57,839 nt of DNA. Source: a virus. Within the stretch, counting starts at the first letter, position 1. Each line of letters begins with the position of its first letter. Of this stretch, positions 26,413 to 33,872 are shown one piece after another. The notes under the pieces were generated by a model that had not been told where the DNA came from, searched no databases, and saw only the letters and a program-made list of their open reading frames with translations. A program made the position numbers and the translations under genes. The DNA lies in IMG/VR virus record IMGVR_UViG_3300042569_000835, positions 1 through 57,839 of that record; one strand, given 5' to 3'.

Positions 26413-26501
26413 AATTGCTTCGCAATTACAATAGTCAACAATGTTTAGAAGAAAGAAAATTCGTTGAGCGATAGCGATAACGAATGTGAGCTTCAGCTCA
26501 C
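26413..26501 (+). repeat. Three further hairpins in a row
   Basis: Three stems follow each other: AATTGC/GCAATT at 26413-26427 with a TTC loop, ATTCGTT/AACGAAT at 26459-26485 with a 13-base loop, and GTGAGC/GCTCAC at 26486-26501 with a TTCA loop. Together with the GCAA hairpin they fill the last 140 bases before the late promoter of the next gene. They could be the 3' part of an RNA or processing signals. Confidence 0.6.
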
Positions 26502-26506
26502 AATAC

Positions 26507-26514
26507 AATAAATA
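26507..26514 (+). promoter_or_regulatory. Late promoter motif (AATAAATA)
   Basis: AATAAATA lies 22 bases before the ATG at 26536. It has the same form as the motif before the baseplate operon on the other strand, and a start about six bases downstream would leave a 16-base leader with a GTGAG ribosome site. Confidence 0.55.
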
Positions 26515-26535
26515 ACATACTATCTGTGAGTAAAC

Positions 26536-28005
26536 ATGCGTGTAAGCAATATATTATTTGAACAACATATGAATAATTCTAATAAAATTCTATTAGAATC
26601 ATGTCATGGCCTTGATCAAGAACAACGTGTAGTCGTTGAAGGCATTTATAATGAATTACTGCCTTTAATCGAAGCTAGTCTTAGTCCCGATCAAATCAAA
26701 TCTATATTTGGTGCTGTAGAAAAGTCTGCTACTGACGCAGGCGGTAATAGAACCATGTTAGGCAAGGGCGTTGATGTCGGTAAGAAAGCCAACGAAATTG
26801 TTGATAACATAGGCAAGTGGCTACAAAACACAACTCCGGTTAAGGCTTTTGATCAAAAGTTTGATGATTTAAAAAGAAAAATTAATACTAAATTTCCAGA
26901 TTCAAAAATACTAGATGCTGTATCTAACATGGGCATATGGGCTCAAGAGAATCCTGGAAAAACCGCAGCAATTATTGGAGTACTTACTGCTATTGCTTCA
27001 TTGGCAGGCGGGCCAGTTGGAGGTGCAATTGCTGGTCAAGTGCTGCGGGGATCTGTAGAATTACTCAAAGGTGAAAAACTTTCCACAGCCATTGGCAAAG
27101 GTGTTAAGACAGCGGCCTACGGTTTCATTGCTGGCAAGACATTTGAACTATTAGGCGATGCAATCAAAGACGGTGCGCAAGTAGTCAAAGATAACTTATT
27201 TCCAAACGCTCTTCGCCTAAATATGAAATCTGTTTTTGATGAAGTTGGCGGAGAACTAGGTACTCGTTGGGCTAATTTTGAAATTAAAGGTCTGGTAGGC
27301 AGGCCTGAAGACATAAACACTGCTAAAAAATTATTTGCCGAAGCTGGGCAATATTGGAAAGCAGGCGATTATGAACAAAGTGCAGCCACTTGGAAATCGT
27401 TAGAAGGCATGATTGCCGATACATTTAAAGATCCGGAATACATAGCTCAGATAGCCTCTGACCAAGCTAGCAGAACAATGATTAGTCAAGCAGCACAGGC
27501 TGCTCAAGAAGCTACAAAATATCTCGGAGCGGCTGCACAAGGTGCTGTAGCTGCTGCTGGAACTAAAGGCAGTCTAGCTAAAAAAGAATCAATAACCCGC
27601 CAAACTCGCCCGTTAAGCGAAGGTCAAGTATATTTAATATTCAATCGTGTTGTATCTTCGCAGCTCAATGAAGGGCCAATGGATGCTATTAAAGGCTTTG
27701 CCGGCAAGGCTATGGACAAAGTTCGAACAGCGGGCACTAACTTAACAACTAAAATTACCGCAGACAAATTAAATTCAGCTTGGCAAAAAGCAGGAGCTCC
27801 CGCTGACAGTGAAGAACTTAAAAAGTTTTTAATCAGTCAGGGAGTTGATGCTACTGTAATAGATACAGTATATAAATCTTTAAAGATAGTTGGTGGAGCT
27901 GCATCTGTTTATGCACAAGTTAAAACAGACCTAGCTAACCTAGATAAGAAAAGCAAACAACGCCTTGCATCCTACCTACAAAAACAATTAGGAACCGTAA
28001 AATGA
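26536..28005 (+). CDS. Ala-rich late protein, possible internal head protein
   Basis: A protein of 489 residues of unrecognised family. The N-terminus is MRVSNILFEQ. Residues 137-175 form a hydrophobic Gly/Ala-rich segment (AAIIGVLTAIASLAGG) able to enter a membrane, with more Ala-rich helices at 320-345. Two sites fit the T4 prohead protease pattern: L360-S-E362 before G363 and L377-N-E379 before G380. The C-terminal 30 residues (YAQVKTDLANLDKKSKQR) recur in the next protein. The late promoter and the protease-like sites suggest a virion protein packed inside the head and possibly ejected with DNA, but this is inference. The stop overlaps the next ATG as ATGA. Confidence 0.65.
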   Translation: MRVSNILFEQHMNNSNKILLESCHGLDQEQRVVVEGIYNELLPLIEASLSPDQIKSIFGAVEKSATDAGGNRTMLGKGVDVGKKANEIVDNIGKWLQNTTPVKAFDQKFDDLKRKINTKFPDSKILDAVSNMGIWAQENPGKTAAIIGVLTAIASLAGGPVGGAIAGQVLRGSVELLKGEKLSTAIGKGVKTAAYGFIAGKTFELLGDAIKDGAQVVKDNLFPNALRLNMKSVFDEVGGELGTRWANFEIKGLVGRPEDINTAKKLFAEAGQYWKAGDYEQSAATWKSLEGMIADTFKDPEYIAQIASDQASRTMISQAAQAAQEATKYLGAAAQGAVAAAGTKGSLAKKESITRQTRPLSEGQVYLIFNRVVSSQLNEGPMDAIKGFAGKAMDKVRTAGTNLTTKITADKLNSAWQKAGAPADSEELKKFLISQGVDATVIDTVYKSLKIVGGAASVYAQVKTDLANLDKKSKQRLASYLQKQLGTVK

Positions 28006-29090
28006 AAATCACAGAAATATTAGTAGAAAATCAACAAGTAGATGAAGGTCCACTCCTAAATAAAATTGGGGCTGGCATTGGCAAGGCAGCAGGCACAGTT
28101 GCTAAAGGCATAGGAGCCGTAGCAGGCGGCGTTGTGGGCGCAGGTAAAGCTCTAGCAAAAGGTTATCAAGCAGGCAAATCTACAGTAGGCGGAGCTGGAG
28201 ATGATGAAGAAGCAGATACTGGAGCAGCACCAGCGTCTAATACAGCATCGGCTGGAACAACTCCTACAGCTAAAACAGCTCTAAAAACTAAGACAACTCC
28301 AACGGCAGGAGGTGCAGCAACTAGTGCTCCAACAAGCAATGCTGCACCAACAAGCAATGCTGCACCAACAAGCAATGCTGTTCCAGCAGCAGGTGGTACT
28401 GCCTATGCTCAGGTTAAAGCAAACATTGACAAACTTGATAAGAAAGGCAAGCAAAGAATTTTAGCCGCTCTACAAAAAGAAGTAGGTGCAGCACCAGCTG
28501 CTAAGCCAGCGGCTCCTGCCGCAAAACCGGCAGCAGGTAACGCAGAAGCTCCAGCTGATAGTGGAGCAATGACTAACATGGCAGGTCAACTGGCAAAAGC
28601 AGGAGCATCTACGAAACCTAATACAATGGCTAATACTCCTACTAGCAAAACTAATAAAGCTAAACCAGGTAATCCAAATGCTGCCGCAGCACCAGCTGCT
28701 GAACCTGCGCCGCCAGCACCAGCTGCTGAACCAGTAGCACCGACTAAACCCGCGGCAGGTGCAACTACAACTGCACCGAGTGGTGAAAAAGTTCTTGCAA
28801 ATCCTGTAGCCACTGTAGGAACTAAACGTGCAACTAATATTGGTCAAGCAACGTTTGATAAAGAGACAGGTAAAGCACTTCCTGGACAAGCTCTTAATGC
28901 TATTCGTAAGAAAGCAGAGTACGGTACAGGTGCATTAGGTGCTGCAAGAAAGAGAATCAAAGCTGGCGCAGCAGCACCGACTGCTCAAGAATCAATTGAT
29001 GCTGATCGTAGAAACATTATGGGAACTTCAAAACCTGCAAAGGCTAGAGAAAAAGTTTCAGAAAGTTTTAGTCTGTTTAAAAAACGTTAA
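28002..29090 (+). CDS. Ala/Pro-rich late protein with a protease-like N-terminal site
   Basis: A protein of 362 residues, very rich in Ala, Pro, Thr and Gly, and probably largely disordered. The N-terminus MKITEILVENQQVDEG resembles T4 capsid-targeting peptides, which end at an (I/L/V)xE-G/A cut; here V13-D-E15 before G16. A Gly-rich helix follows (about residues 20-55). Near residue 128 comes a copy of the YAQVK...LDKK.KQR motif that ends the upstream protein. The region 106-125 contains a tandem APTSNA repeat. The C-terminus is basic. It is coupled to the upstream gene by ATGA and closed by a terminator. A role as internal head protein is inferred. Confidence 0.6.
   Translation: MKITEILVENQQVDEGPLLNKIGAGIGKAAGTVAKGIGAVAGGVVGAGKALAKGYQAGKSTVGGAGDDEEADTGAAPASNTASAGTTPTAKTALKTKTTPTAGGAATSAPTSNAAPTSNAAPTSNAVPAAGGTAYAQVKANIDKLDKKGKQRILAALQKEVGAAPAAKPAAPAAKPAAGNAEAPADSGAMTNMAGQLAKAGASTKPNTMANTPTSKTNKAKPGNPNAAAAPAAEPAPPAPAAEPVAPTKPAAGATTTAPSGEKVLANPVATVGTKRATNIGQATFDKETGKALPGQALNAIRKKAEYGTGALGAARKRIKAGAAAPTAQESIDADRRNIMGTSKPAKAREKVSESFSLFKKR
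28329..28382 (+). repeat. 18-base tandem repeat, three copies
   Basis: The unit CCAACAAGCAATGCTGCA occurs at 28329-28346 and 28347-28364, and again with its last two bases changed at 28365-28382. It encodes the repeated peptide PTSNAA and stays in frame, so copy number can change without breaking the gene. Confidence 0.9.
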
Positions 29091-29095
29091 CAAAC

Positions 29096-29122
29096 AAAAA
29101 AGGACTCCTAGGAGTCCTTTTT
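29096..29122. terminator. Bidirectional palindromic terminator
   Basis: A perfect 16-base palindrome (GGACTCCTAGGAGTCC, 29102-29117) is flanked by six A on the left and five T on the right, so it can end transcripts from both directions. It lies between two convergent genes: the Ala/Pro-rich gene on the plus strand and the gp26 unit on the minus strand, whose extension stops at 29127. Confidence 0.9.
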
Positions 29123-29126
29123 ACTA

Positions 29127-29354
29127 TTAGAAGAATGGTAATCCACTTTTCTTAGTTGTTTCTAGATTTTCTTTTATGAGTTCGCCAATCAATTGTCTTT
29201 CCTCCCAACTGAGCAGCATTGCTTCCCAATAACTCATACCACGCATATACCAACAGATTTTTAAAATATCTCGTTTAATTTCCTTGGCCTCTTTTTCCAG
29301 CTGCTGAACCCAAAGTAGAATCTCCGGCTGAGGAAGAGTTAAGATCCTACTACG
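29127..29354 (-). CDS. Minus-one frame extension of gp26, likely made by frameshifting
   Basis: The minus strand has an open frame of 75 codons plus stop that overlaps the end of gp26 in the -1 frame. It looks coding: RSRILTLPQPEILLWVQQ at the start, an amphipathic helix QQLEKEAKEIKRDIL, then SYWEAMLLSWEERQLIGEL and the end KKSGLPFF. The frame is bounded upstream by a TGA near 29385, and no ATG, GTG or TTG with a ribosome site lies between that stop and the conserved-looking part. A -1 slip on TTTTTTC would join it to residue 286 of gp26 and give a 361-residue product. An independent protein from a rare start codon is the alternative. No family was recognised. Confidence 0.6.
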   Translation of the reverse strand, partial: RSRILTLPQPEILLWVQQLEKEAKEIKRDILKICWYMRGMSYWEAMLLSWEERQLIGELIKENLETTKKSGLPFF

Positions 29355-30211
29355 AAAAAATTTGTTTGATCCATAGCAACCTCAACAGTGAACTTATGAC
29401 TGCACTCTTGACATTCAACATCGTGCGCTTTTAAAGCCATTAGATCTTTCATTTCTCTAACTTGATCATTAACCAAGTTAAAAATTTCACTAGAAGTATT
29501 TTCCATAAATTCTCTAATCATTTCTTTATCGGAAACAATACCATCTGGAGTTTCAACACTTTCGATGCAATTCACAACAACATCAACTGTTAATCTTGTT
29601 AGGTTAACAAAACTTTCTCCGAATTTAGCAATTTTATCTTCCTCGGAAAGATCTTCATTGGTAACAATAGAAATTAATTTTTGTTGTTCAAATGTTTTTA
29701 TTGCTGCTTTGGTTAATTCTTTGTAGTTATAAGGACGTAATTTAATAGTTAATTGCCCAACCGATACAGTATCTTTATATGTAAAACCGTTAGACTTGTC
29801 TAAAAATGACAGAAGATCTAGATTGTATTCATTGTGATGTCCACATTCTGGACAACCGCTATTAACCTCCATCGATTCGCCATAGGATGCAATTCTAATT
29901 GCAATTAACACTGCATCAATATCAATGCTGGGCATTAGCCATGGTTGTTTAATTGCCGGAACACAACTCTTAATAACTTCGACAGTGGCCTGGCCGTTCA
30001 TTAGAGCATCCGGAGTTTTAAACATCAGTTCGTCTTTGGCCGTCATGGCAAACACTGCGTACTCATCATTTTGACTGGAATCTAATGCTCCCTCGGGATA
30101 AAAGTTTCCATGACTGGGCAGTTGGATGTATAATTTTGGTTGCCTAAAATAATTGGCAAGGGGGTTGTTAGCTGGCTTTTTTTGCTGCTGCTGTTCAAAT
30201 TGATCTGGCAT
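29339..30211 (-). CDS. gp26: Baseplate hub assembly protein gp26-like (T4_baseplate family)
   Basis: A protein of 290 residues (T4 gp26: 208). Members of this family act in baseplate hub assembly. The N-terminus has a Gln-rich start and then YIQLPSHGNFYP (about residues 28-39), followed by EY.VFAMTAKDELMFKTPDAL, which is the typical family signature. Two CxxC pairs (C120/C123 in CPEC and C267/C270 in CQEC) could bind zinc. The rest is helical. A perfect late promoter motif stands upstream on the minus strand. The last codons overlap a slippery heptamer, and an extra coding frame follows, so a longer second product is likely. Confidence 0.8.
   Translation of the reverse strand: MPDQFEQQQQKKPANNPLANYFRQPKLYIQLPSHGNFYPEGALDSSQNDEYAVFAMTAKDELMFKTPDALMNGQATVEVIKSCVPAIKQPWLMPSIDIDAVLIAIRIASYGESMEVNSGCPECGHHNEYNLDLLSFLDKSNGFTYKDTVSVGQLTIKLRPYNYKELTKAAIKTFEQQKLISIVTNEDLSEEDKIAKFGESFVNLTRLTVDVVVNCIESVETPDGIVSDKEMIREFMENTSSEIFNLVNDQVREMKDLMALKAHDVECQECSHKFTVEVAMDQTNFFVVGS
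29354..29360 (-). promoter_or_regulatory. Slippery heptamer T TTT TTC at the end of gp26
   Basis: In the gp26 frame the minus strand reads ACA AAT TTT TTC GTA, so T-TTT-TTC fits the X-XXY-YYZ rule for -1 slippage. The overlapping A-AAT-TTT fits it as well. It lies four sense codons before the gp26 stop, and slippage leads straight into the 75-codon extension. I did not find an obvious stimulating stem downstream by eye. Confidence 0.55.
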
Positions 30212-30221
30212 TTTTATCTCC

Positions 30222-30229
30222 GATAAATA
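30222..30229 (+). promoter_or_regulatory. Late promoter motif for the tape-measure operon (GATAAATA)
   Basis: GATAAATA matches seven of eight bases of TATAAATA and lies 49 bases before the tape-measure ATG. It sits between the gp26 start and the minus-strand late promoter at 30245, so the two divergent transcripts overlap by a few bases. Confidence 0.55.
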
Positions 30230-30244
30230 CTTTATCTAGTCGTA

Positions 30245-30252
30245 TATTTATA
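30245..30252 (-). promoter_or_regulatory. Late promoter of gp26, perfect TATAAATA
   Basis: The minus strand reads TATAAATA exactly, 33 bases before the gp26 ATG. It is the only perfect T4 consensus I found in the window. A start six bases downstream gives a leader of about 27 bases. Confidence 0.7.
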
Positions 30253-30278
30253 TGCGCAGTTTTCAAGGTCTAAATTAA

Positions 30279-33200
30279 ATGGCAGAAGTTACTGGTGATT
30301 TTGGCGGTCAGCCAATACAATTAAACAATGCGGCCACAGAGGCAACGTTAAAGCAGCTTCTTGCGGCCATGACTGTTATTGCCAATAACACTGGTAAAGA
30401 TAAATCTGCACAGGCAAAATCACAAAAAGAACTCGAAGCAGAATTAAAAAAACTTGCAGCCGCTTCCAAAAAACAAACTGAAGCATTAGATGCTGCAACT
30501 AAAGCTCAAAAGAAAGCAGACGAAGCCGAAAGACGAAAACTCGAAGCTACAGAGCAAACTACAAAAGCACTCAAAGAAGAGATCAAATCTTTAAACAATA
30601 CTATCAAGGCAGTTGATCTTTTCAATAACTCGCTAGAAGGTGCAGTTGGCTATCTAACTAAGACAATGGGAACATTCAGCAACCTGAACTCTAGCATGGG
30701 TTCGGCTGCACAGGCTATGAGTGCAATTCCATTAGTTGGAAACATGTTGGCCAGTACGTTCGGAGTAGTTGCCCAAGCTGGTGAAAGAACTTACAAAGCA
30801 TTTCAGCAGGCATCTAGCGTAGGTGCAAACTTTGGTGGTAGTATCAATGACATGATCAATTCTGCCACTAGTGCTGGCATGACCTTTGATCAATTTGCTG
30901 GAGTGATTGCAAAGAATGGAGAATCGATAGCCTTACTAGGCCAAGGTGCAGGCGATGGTGCTAGACGATTAGCCGAGCTAGGATCTAAGATTCGAAAAAG
31001 TCCGTTAAATGCTGACTTGGCTAGACTAGGTTATAGCACTGAAGACATTAATAGCGGAATGGCTCAGTATGTTGGAATCCTTGCCAAGACTGGAAAATTG
31101 CAAGGACAAAATGATGAACAACTAGTTGCAGGCAGTGCAAATTATCTAAAGAACATGGATGAACTGTCTAAACTGACAGGCAAAAGCAAAGATGCACTCA
31201 AAGCCGAACAAGATGCCTTAATGGCTGATGCTGCCTTTCGTTTAAAACTGTCAAAGATGGATCCCGAAGGTGCAGCAAGACTTACACAGTACATGAAAAC
31301 GTTGGGGCCAACTGCACAAAAAGGCATGAAAGAATACATTGCATTTGGAAATGCAACCAGTGATCATGGAAGAGAATTTGCTACACTAATGCAAAAATCA
31401 GCAGGTGGTGCAAACGCAATGTATCGAGAGATACAACAAACAGGCACAGTGTCTCAAGCATCGCTTAATAATTTAGATAAAACATATAGAGCAGAAGCTA
31501 GAGCTGTTAATGAGTCTGGAATTTCTGATTTATATGCTAACGTAGGTAATAATATTCAACAAGGATTAGTATTAGATAATTTAAATATTGCTGCACAAAA
31601 AACCAATTTAGAAGAAATTAAAAAGCAGTCTGATGCAGAACAAGCAGCAGCTAGAAAACGTGCTGCTGACCAAGCAGGAGTTAAAGACGGATTAGACCCT
31701 GCACAACTACAAAGATTCCAACAGTTAATTGCTGAACTTAATAACAGAATAACTCAATCTGTGGCAAAATATCTGCCAGAGTTAGAATCAGCATTTAAAA
31801 AACTAGCCGGGTTCGTTGAAAATTGGATTTTGCCAGCATTCAAATACTTCATGGATAACATTGAAGGAATCACGGTATTGCTCGGTGCTATGAAAATAGC
31901 ATCAATATTGTTTAAGGGTGCGCTGGCAATAAAAGAATACCAAATGGCTCAGAGGGGAACTTCTCCGTTAAATGCTTTGTTTGTTCGAAACGCAGACGGC
32001 GGCCTGTTAGATAAAGGTGGCAAAGGCGGCGGTAGGGGTGGCGGCGGTAAGGGTGGCGGCGGTAGGGGCCGTCAGACACCACCGCCAACAGCTGGTGGCG
32101 GTGGCCAAATGGTATCAGCGCAAAATGCTGTTAGAGGAGTTGCAGCAGTAGGTACAGTTATAGCTGTAGCCAATATGGCTAGTGATTTAAAAGGTATTAG
32201 CGAAGATGTTAAATCAGGAAAAATATCAGAACAAGAAGGCACCGCACAAAAAGGCGGAGCGATAGGCGCAGCAGGCGGTGGAGCCCTAGGAGCATGGGGA
32301 GGTGCGGCTGCAGGAGCAGCTATAGGTTCAGTTGTACCAGTAGTCGGCACAATCATTGGGGGATTACTTGGCGGAGCTCTTGGCGGCTGGCTTGGATCTA
32401 AAGGCGGTGAAGTGGTTGGAACTGCTACAGGAAAATTGATAGCAGGTGGGCCAAATCCGGCAACTGGAACTTCTACTTCATTAACTTCGGAAGCAATGGC
32501 AAACGCCAAAGAAGAGGAAAAAACTTTAAGGGCACAGCTAAAGGCTCAAGTAGAAGCAATTTCTATAGCCAAAGCAAAAAATAGACAAGATCGATATGCT
32601 GCCGAATCAGCAGAAGCATTAGCCGACGCTGAAAAGAAAAAGAGAGAAATAGAAGCTCGATTGGCAGCAAATAGTAAAAAAATACAAGAAGGCCTAACAG
32701 TTTCTACCAAAGAATTAGCTGATGCAAAGAAAGCCGAACTCGATGCTGTAAAAAAAGCAGAAGAAGAAGCTAGGGCAAAAGACAAGAAACCAGGATTGGA
32801 TTTTAGCAGCCCCCAAGCATTGTTTAACAGTTTTAGAGACATGAGAGCAGGAGGATCAGGAGCTCCTCAGGTCGCAGCACCGTCTGGAACCACATCTGGA
32901 TCAGCACCCGTACCACAAGTACCTGGAGCGTCTGCAATTGGTACTGGTCTAGGAGCAGTAGCAGAAAAATACGAATCAGCAGGTCGTGGCAGCGGAACTG
33001 TTGGGTGGGATAAAAGCGGTGGTACTAGCTACGGTAAAAAACAAATTTCATCCAAAGCCGGAGCAATGACCGATTTTCTTAAGTTCCTTGAAAAGACAGG
33101 AAAAGGAGATGTTGCTAAAAAATTACGTGATGCAGGCATAGAAAAAGACACTGGTAGTACCAGTGGTAAAGCAGTTGACGTGTGGAAAGAAGTTGCAGCT

Positions 33201-33860
33201 AGCGGTGCGTTAGGCAACAGCGAAAATGAGTTTTTAGGACAAGGCTATCAAACGGCGCTAAAAGGCCTAAAAGATCAAAGTCTACAATCAAGAATTAGCG
33301 GTAGTCGTGCTCTTCAAGAAATGTTGTTTAGTACCGCTGTACAACACGGCGCCGGCGGCGCGATGGGAATCTTTAACAGCGTGTTTAAGCCGGGCATGAC
33401 AGACGAACAATTGGTAAAAGCTGTTTATGCAGAAAGAGGAGCTGATGGCGGTAAGAAACACTTTACCAAAAGCAGTGCCAATGAAAGAGTCGGAGTTGTA
33501 AACAGATTCGGAAGAGAACAACAAGACATAATGGCATTGTTAAGCAATCCAGGTTCAAATGTTCCTAGTACAGACACCGCTAGAACAGCATTGACACCAA
33601 CCCCAGCACCTTCTACTACTACTGCATCAACTACTGCAAGTTCGGTAGTCGAAACTCAAACTGTTCGAAATACTGCCACCGGTTCGGGAGCACCCAGTGC
33701 CGGGGGAGTATCGAGTCTAAATGCGGTGGTAGCAAGTTTAGAAATGTTAAATACACAGATGGGTCAATTAATTGCCTTAAATAGAGAAAGCGTAGATTTG
33801 AATGCAAATCAGTTAAGGGGATTAAGAGCAATGAGCACAGACATGTTTATGTCGTCTTAA
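30279..33860 (+). CDS. Tail tape-measure protein with C-terminal muramidase-like domain
   Basis: A protein of 1,193 residues, about twice T4 gp29 (590). Residues 30-110 are a charged coiled coil, 120-560 are long helices with hydrophobic patches (VVGNMLASTFGVV type), 570-610 is a Gly/Lys-rich linker, and 655-715 is a Gly/Ala-rich hydrophobic segment like the membrane-active stretches of tape measures. Residues 740-850 form a second coiled coil. Residues 890-1085 resemble a lysozyme-like domain: EKYESAG followed by GTVGWDKSGGTSYGKKQIS, a pattern known from tail and secretion-associated muramidases, with the Glu as probable acid. The last 60 residues are helical. The protein sets tail length and may locally cut peptidoglycan. 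Tape-measure identity rests on size, composition and position between gp26 and the head genes. Confidence 0.7.
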   Translation: MAEVTGDFGGQPIQLNNAATEATLKQLLAAMTVIANNTGKDKSAQAKSQKELEAELKKLAAASKKQTEALDAATKAQKKADEAERRKLEATEQTTKALKEEIKSLNNTIKAVDLFNNSLEGAVGYLTKTMGTFSNLNSSMGSAAQAMSAIPLVGNMLASTFGVVAQAGERTYKAFQQASSVGANFGGSINDMINSATSAGMTFDQFAGVIAKNGESIALLGQGAGDGARRLAELGSKIRKSPLNADLARLGYSTEDINSGMAQYVGILAKTGKLQGQNDEQLVAGSANYLKNMDELSKLTGKSKDALKAEQDALMADAAFRLKLSKMDPEGAARLTQYMKTLGPTAQKGMKEYIAFGNATSDHGREFATLMQKSAGGANAMYREIQQTGTVSQASLNNLDKTYRAEARAVNESGISDLYANVGNNIQQGLVLDNLNIAAQKTNLEEIKKQSDAEQAAARKRAADQAGVKDGLDPAQLQRFQQLIAELNNRITQSVAKYLPELESAFKKLAGFVENWILPAFKYFMDNIEGITVLLGAMKIASILFKGALAIKEYQMAQRGTSPLNALFVRNADGGLLDKGGKGGGRGGGGKGGGGRGRQTPPPTAGGGGQMVSAQNAVRGVAAVGTVIAVANMASDLKGISEDVKSGKISEQEGTAQKGGAIGAAGGGALGAWGGAAAGAAIGSVVPVVGTIIGGLLGGALGGWLGSKGGEVVGTATGKLIAGGPNPATGTSTSLTSEAMANAKEEEKTLRAQLKAQVEAISIAKAKNRQDRYAAESAEALADAEKKKREIEARLAANSKKIQEGLTVSTKELADAKKAELDAVKKAEEEARAKDKKPGLDFSSPQALFNSFRDMRAGGSGAPQVAAPSGTTSGSAPVPQVPGASAIGTGLGAVAEKYESAGRGSGTVGWDKSGGTSYGKKQISSKAGAMTDFLKFLEKTGKGDVAKKLRDAGIEKDTGSTSGKAVDVWKEVAASGALGNSENEFLGQGYQTALKGLKDQSLQSRISGSRALQEMLFSTAVQHGAGGAMGIFNSVFKPGMTDEQLVKAVYAERGADGGKKHFTKSSANERVGVVNRFGREQQDIMALLSNPGSNVPSTDTARTALTPTPAPSTTTASTTASSVVETQTVRNTATGSGAPSAGGVSSLNAVVASLEMLNTQMGQLIALNRESVDLNANQLRGLRAMSTDMFMSS

Positions 33861-33872
33861 ACGGAATTATAA

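Noticed and set aside
28470-28889. Antisense frames of 139 and 75 codons over the Ala/Pro-rich gene
   Set aside because: Composition artefact of Ala/Pro/Gly codons; no ribosome site.
32072-32509. Antisense Pro/Ala-rich frame over the Gly-rich part of the tape measure
   Set aside because: Complement of a glycine/alanine run; no start context.
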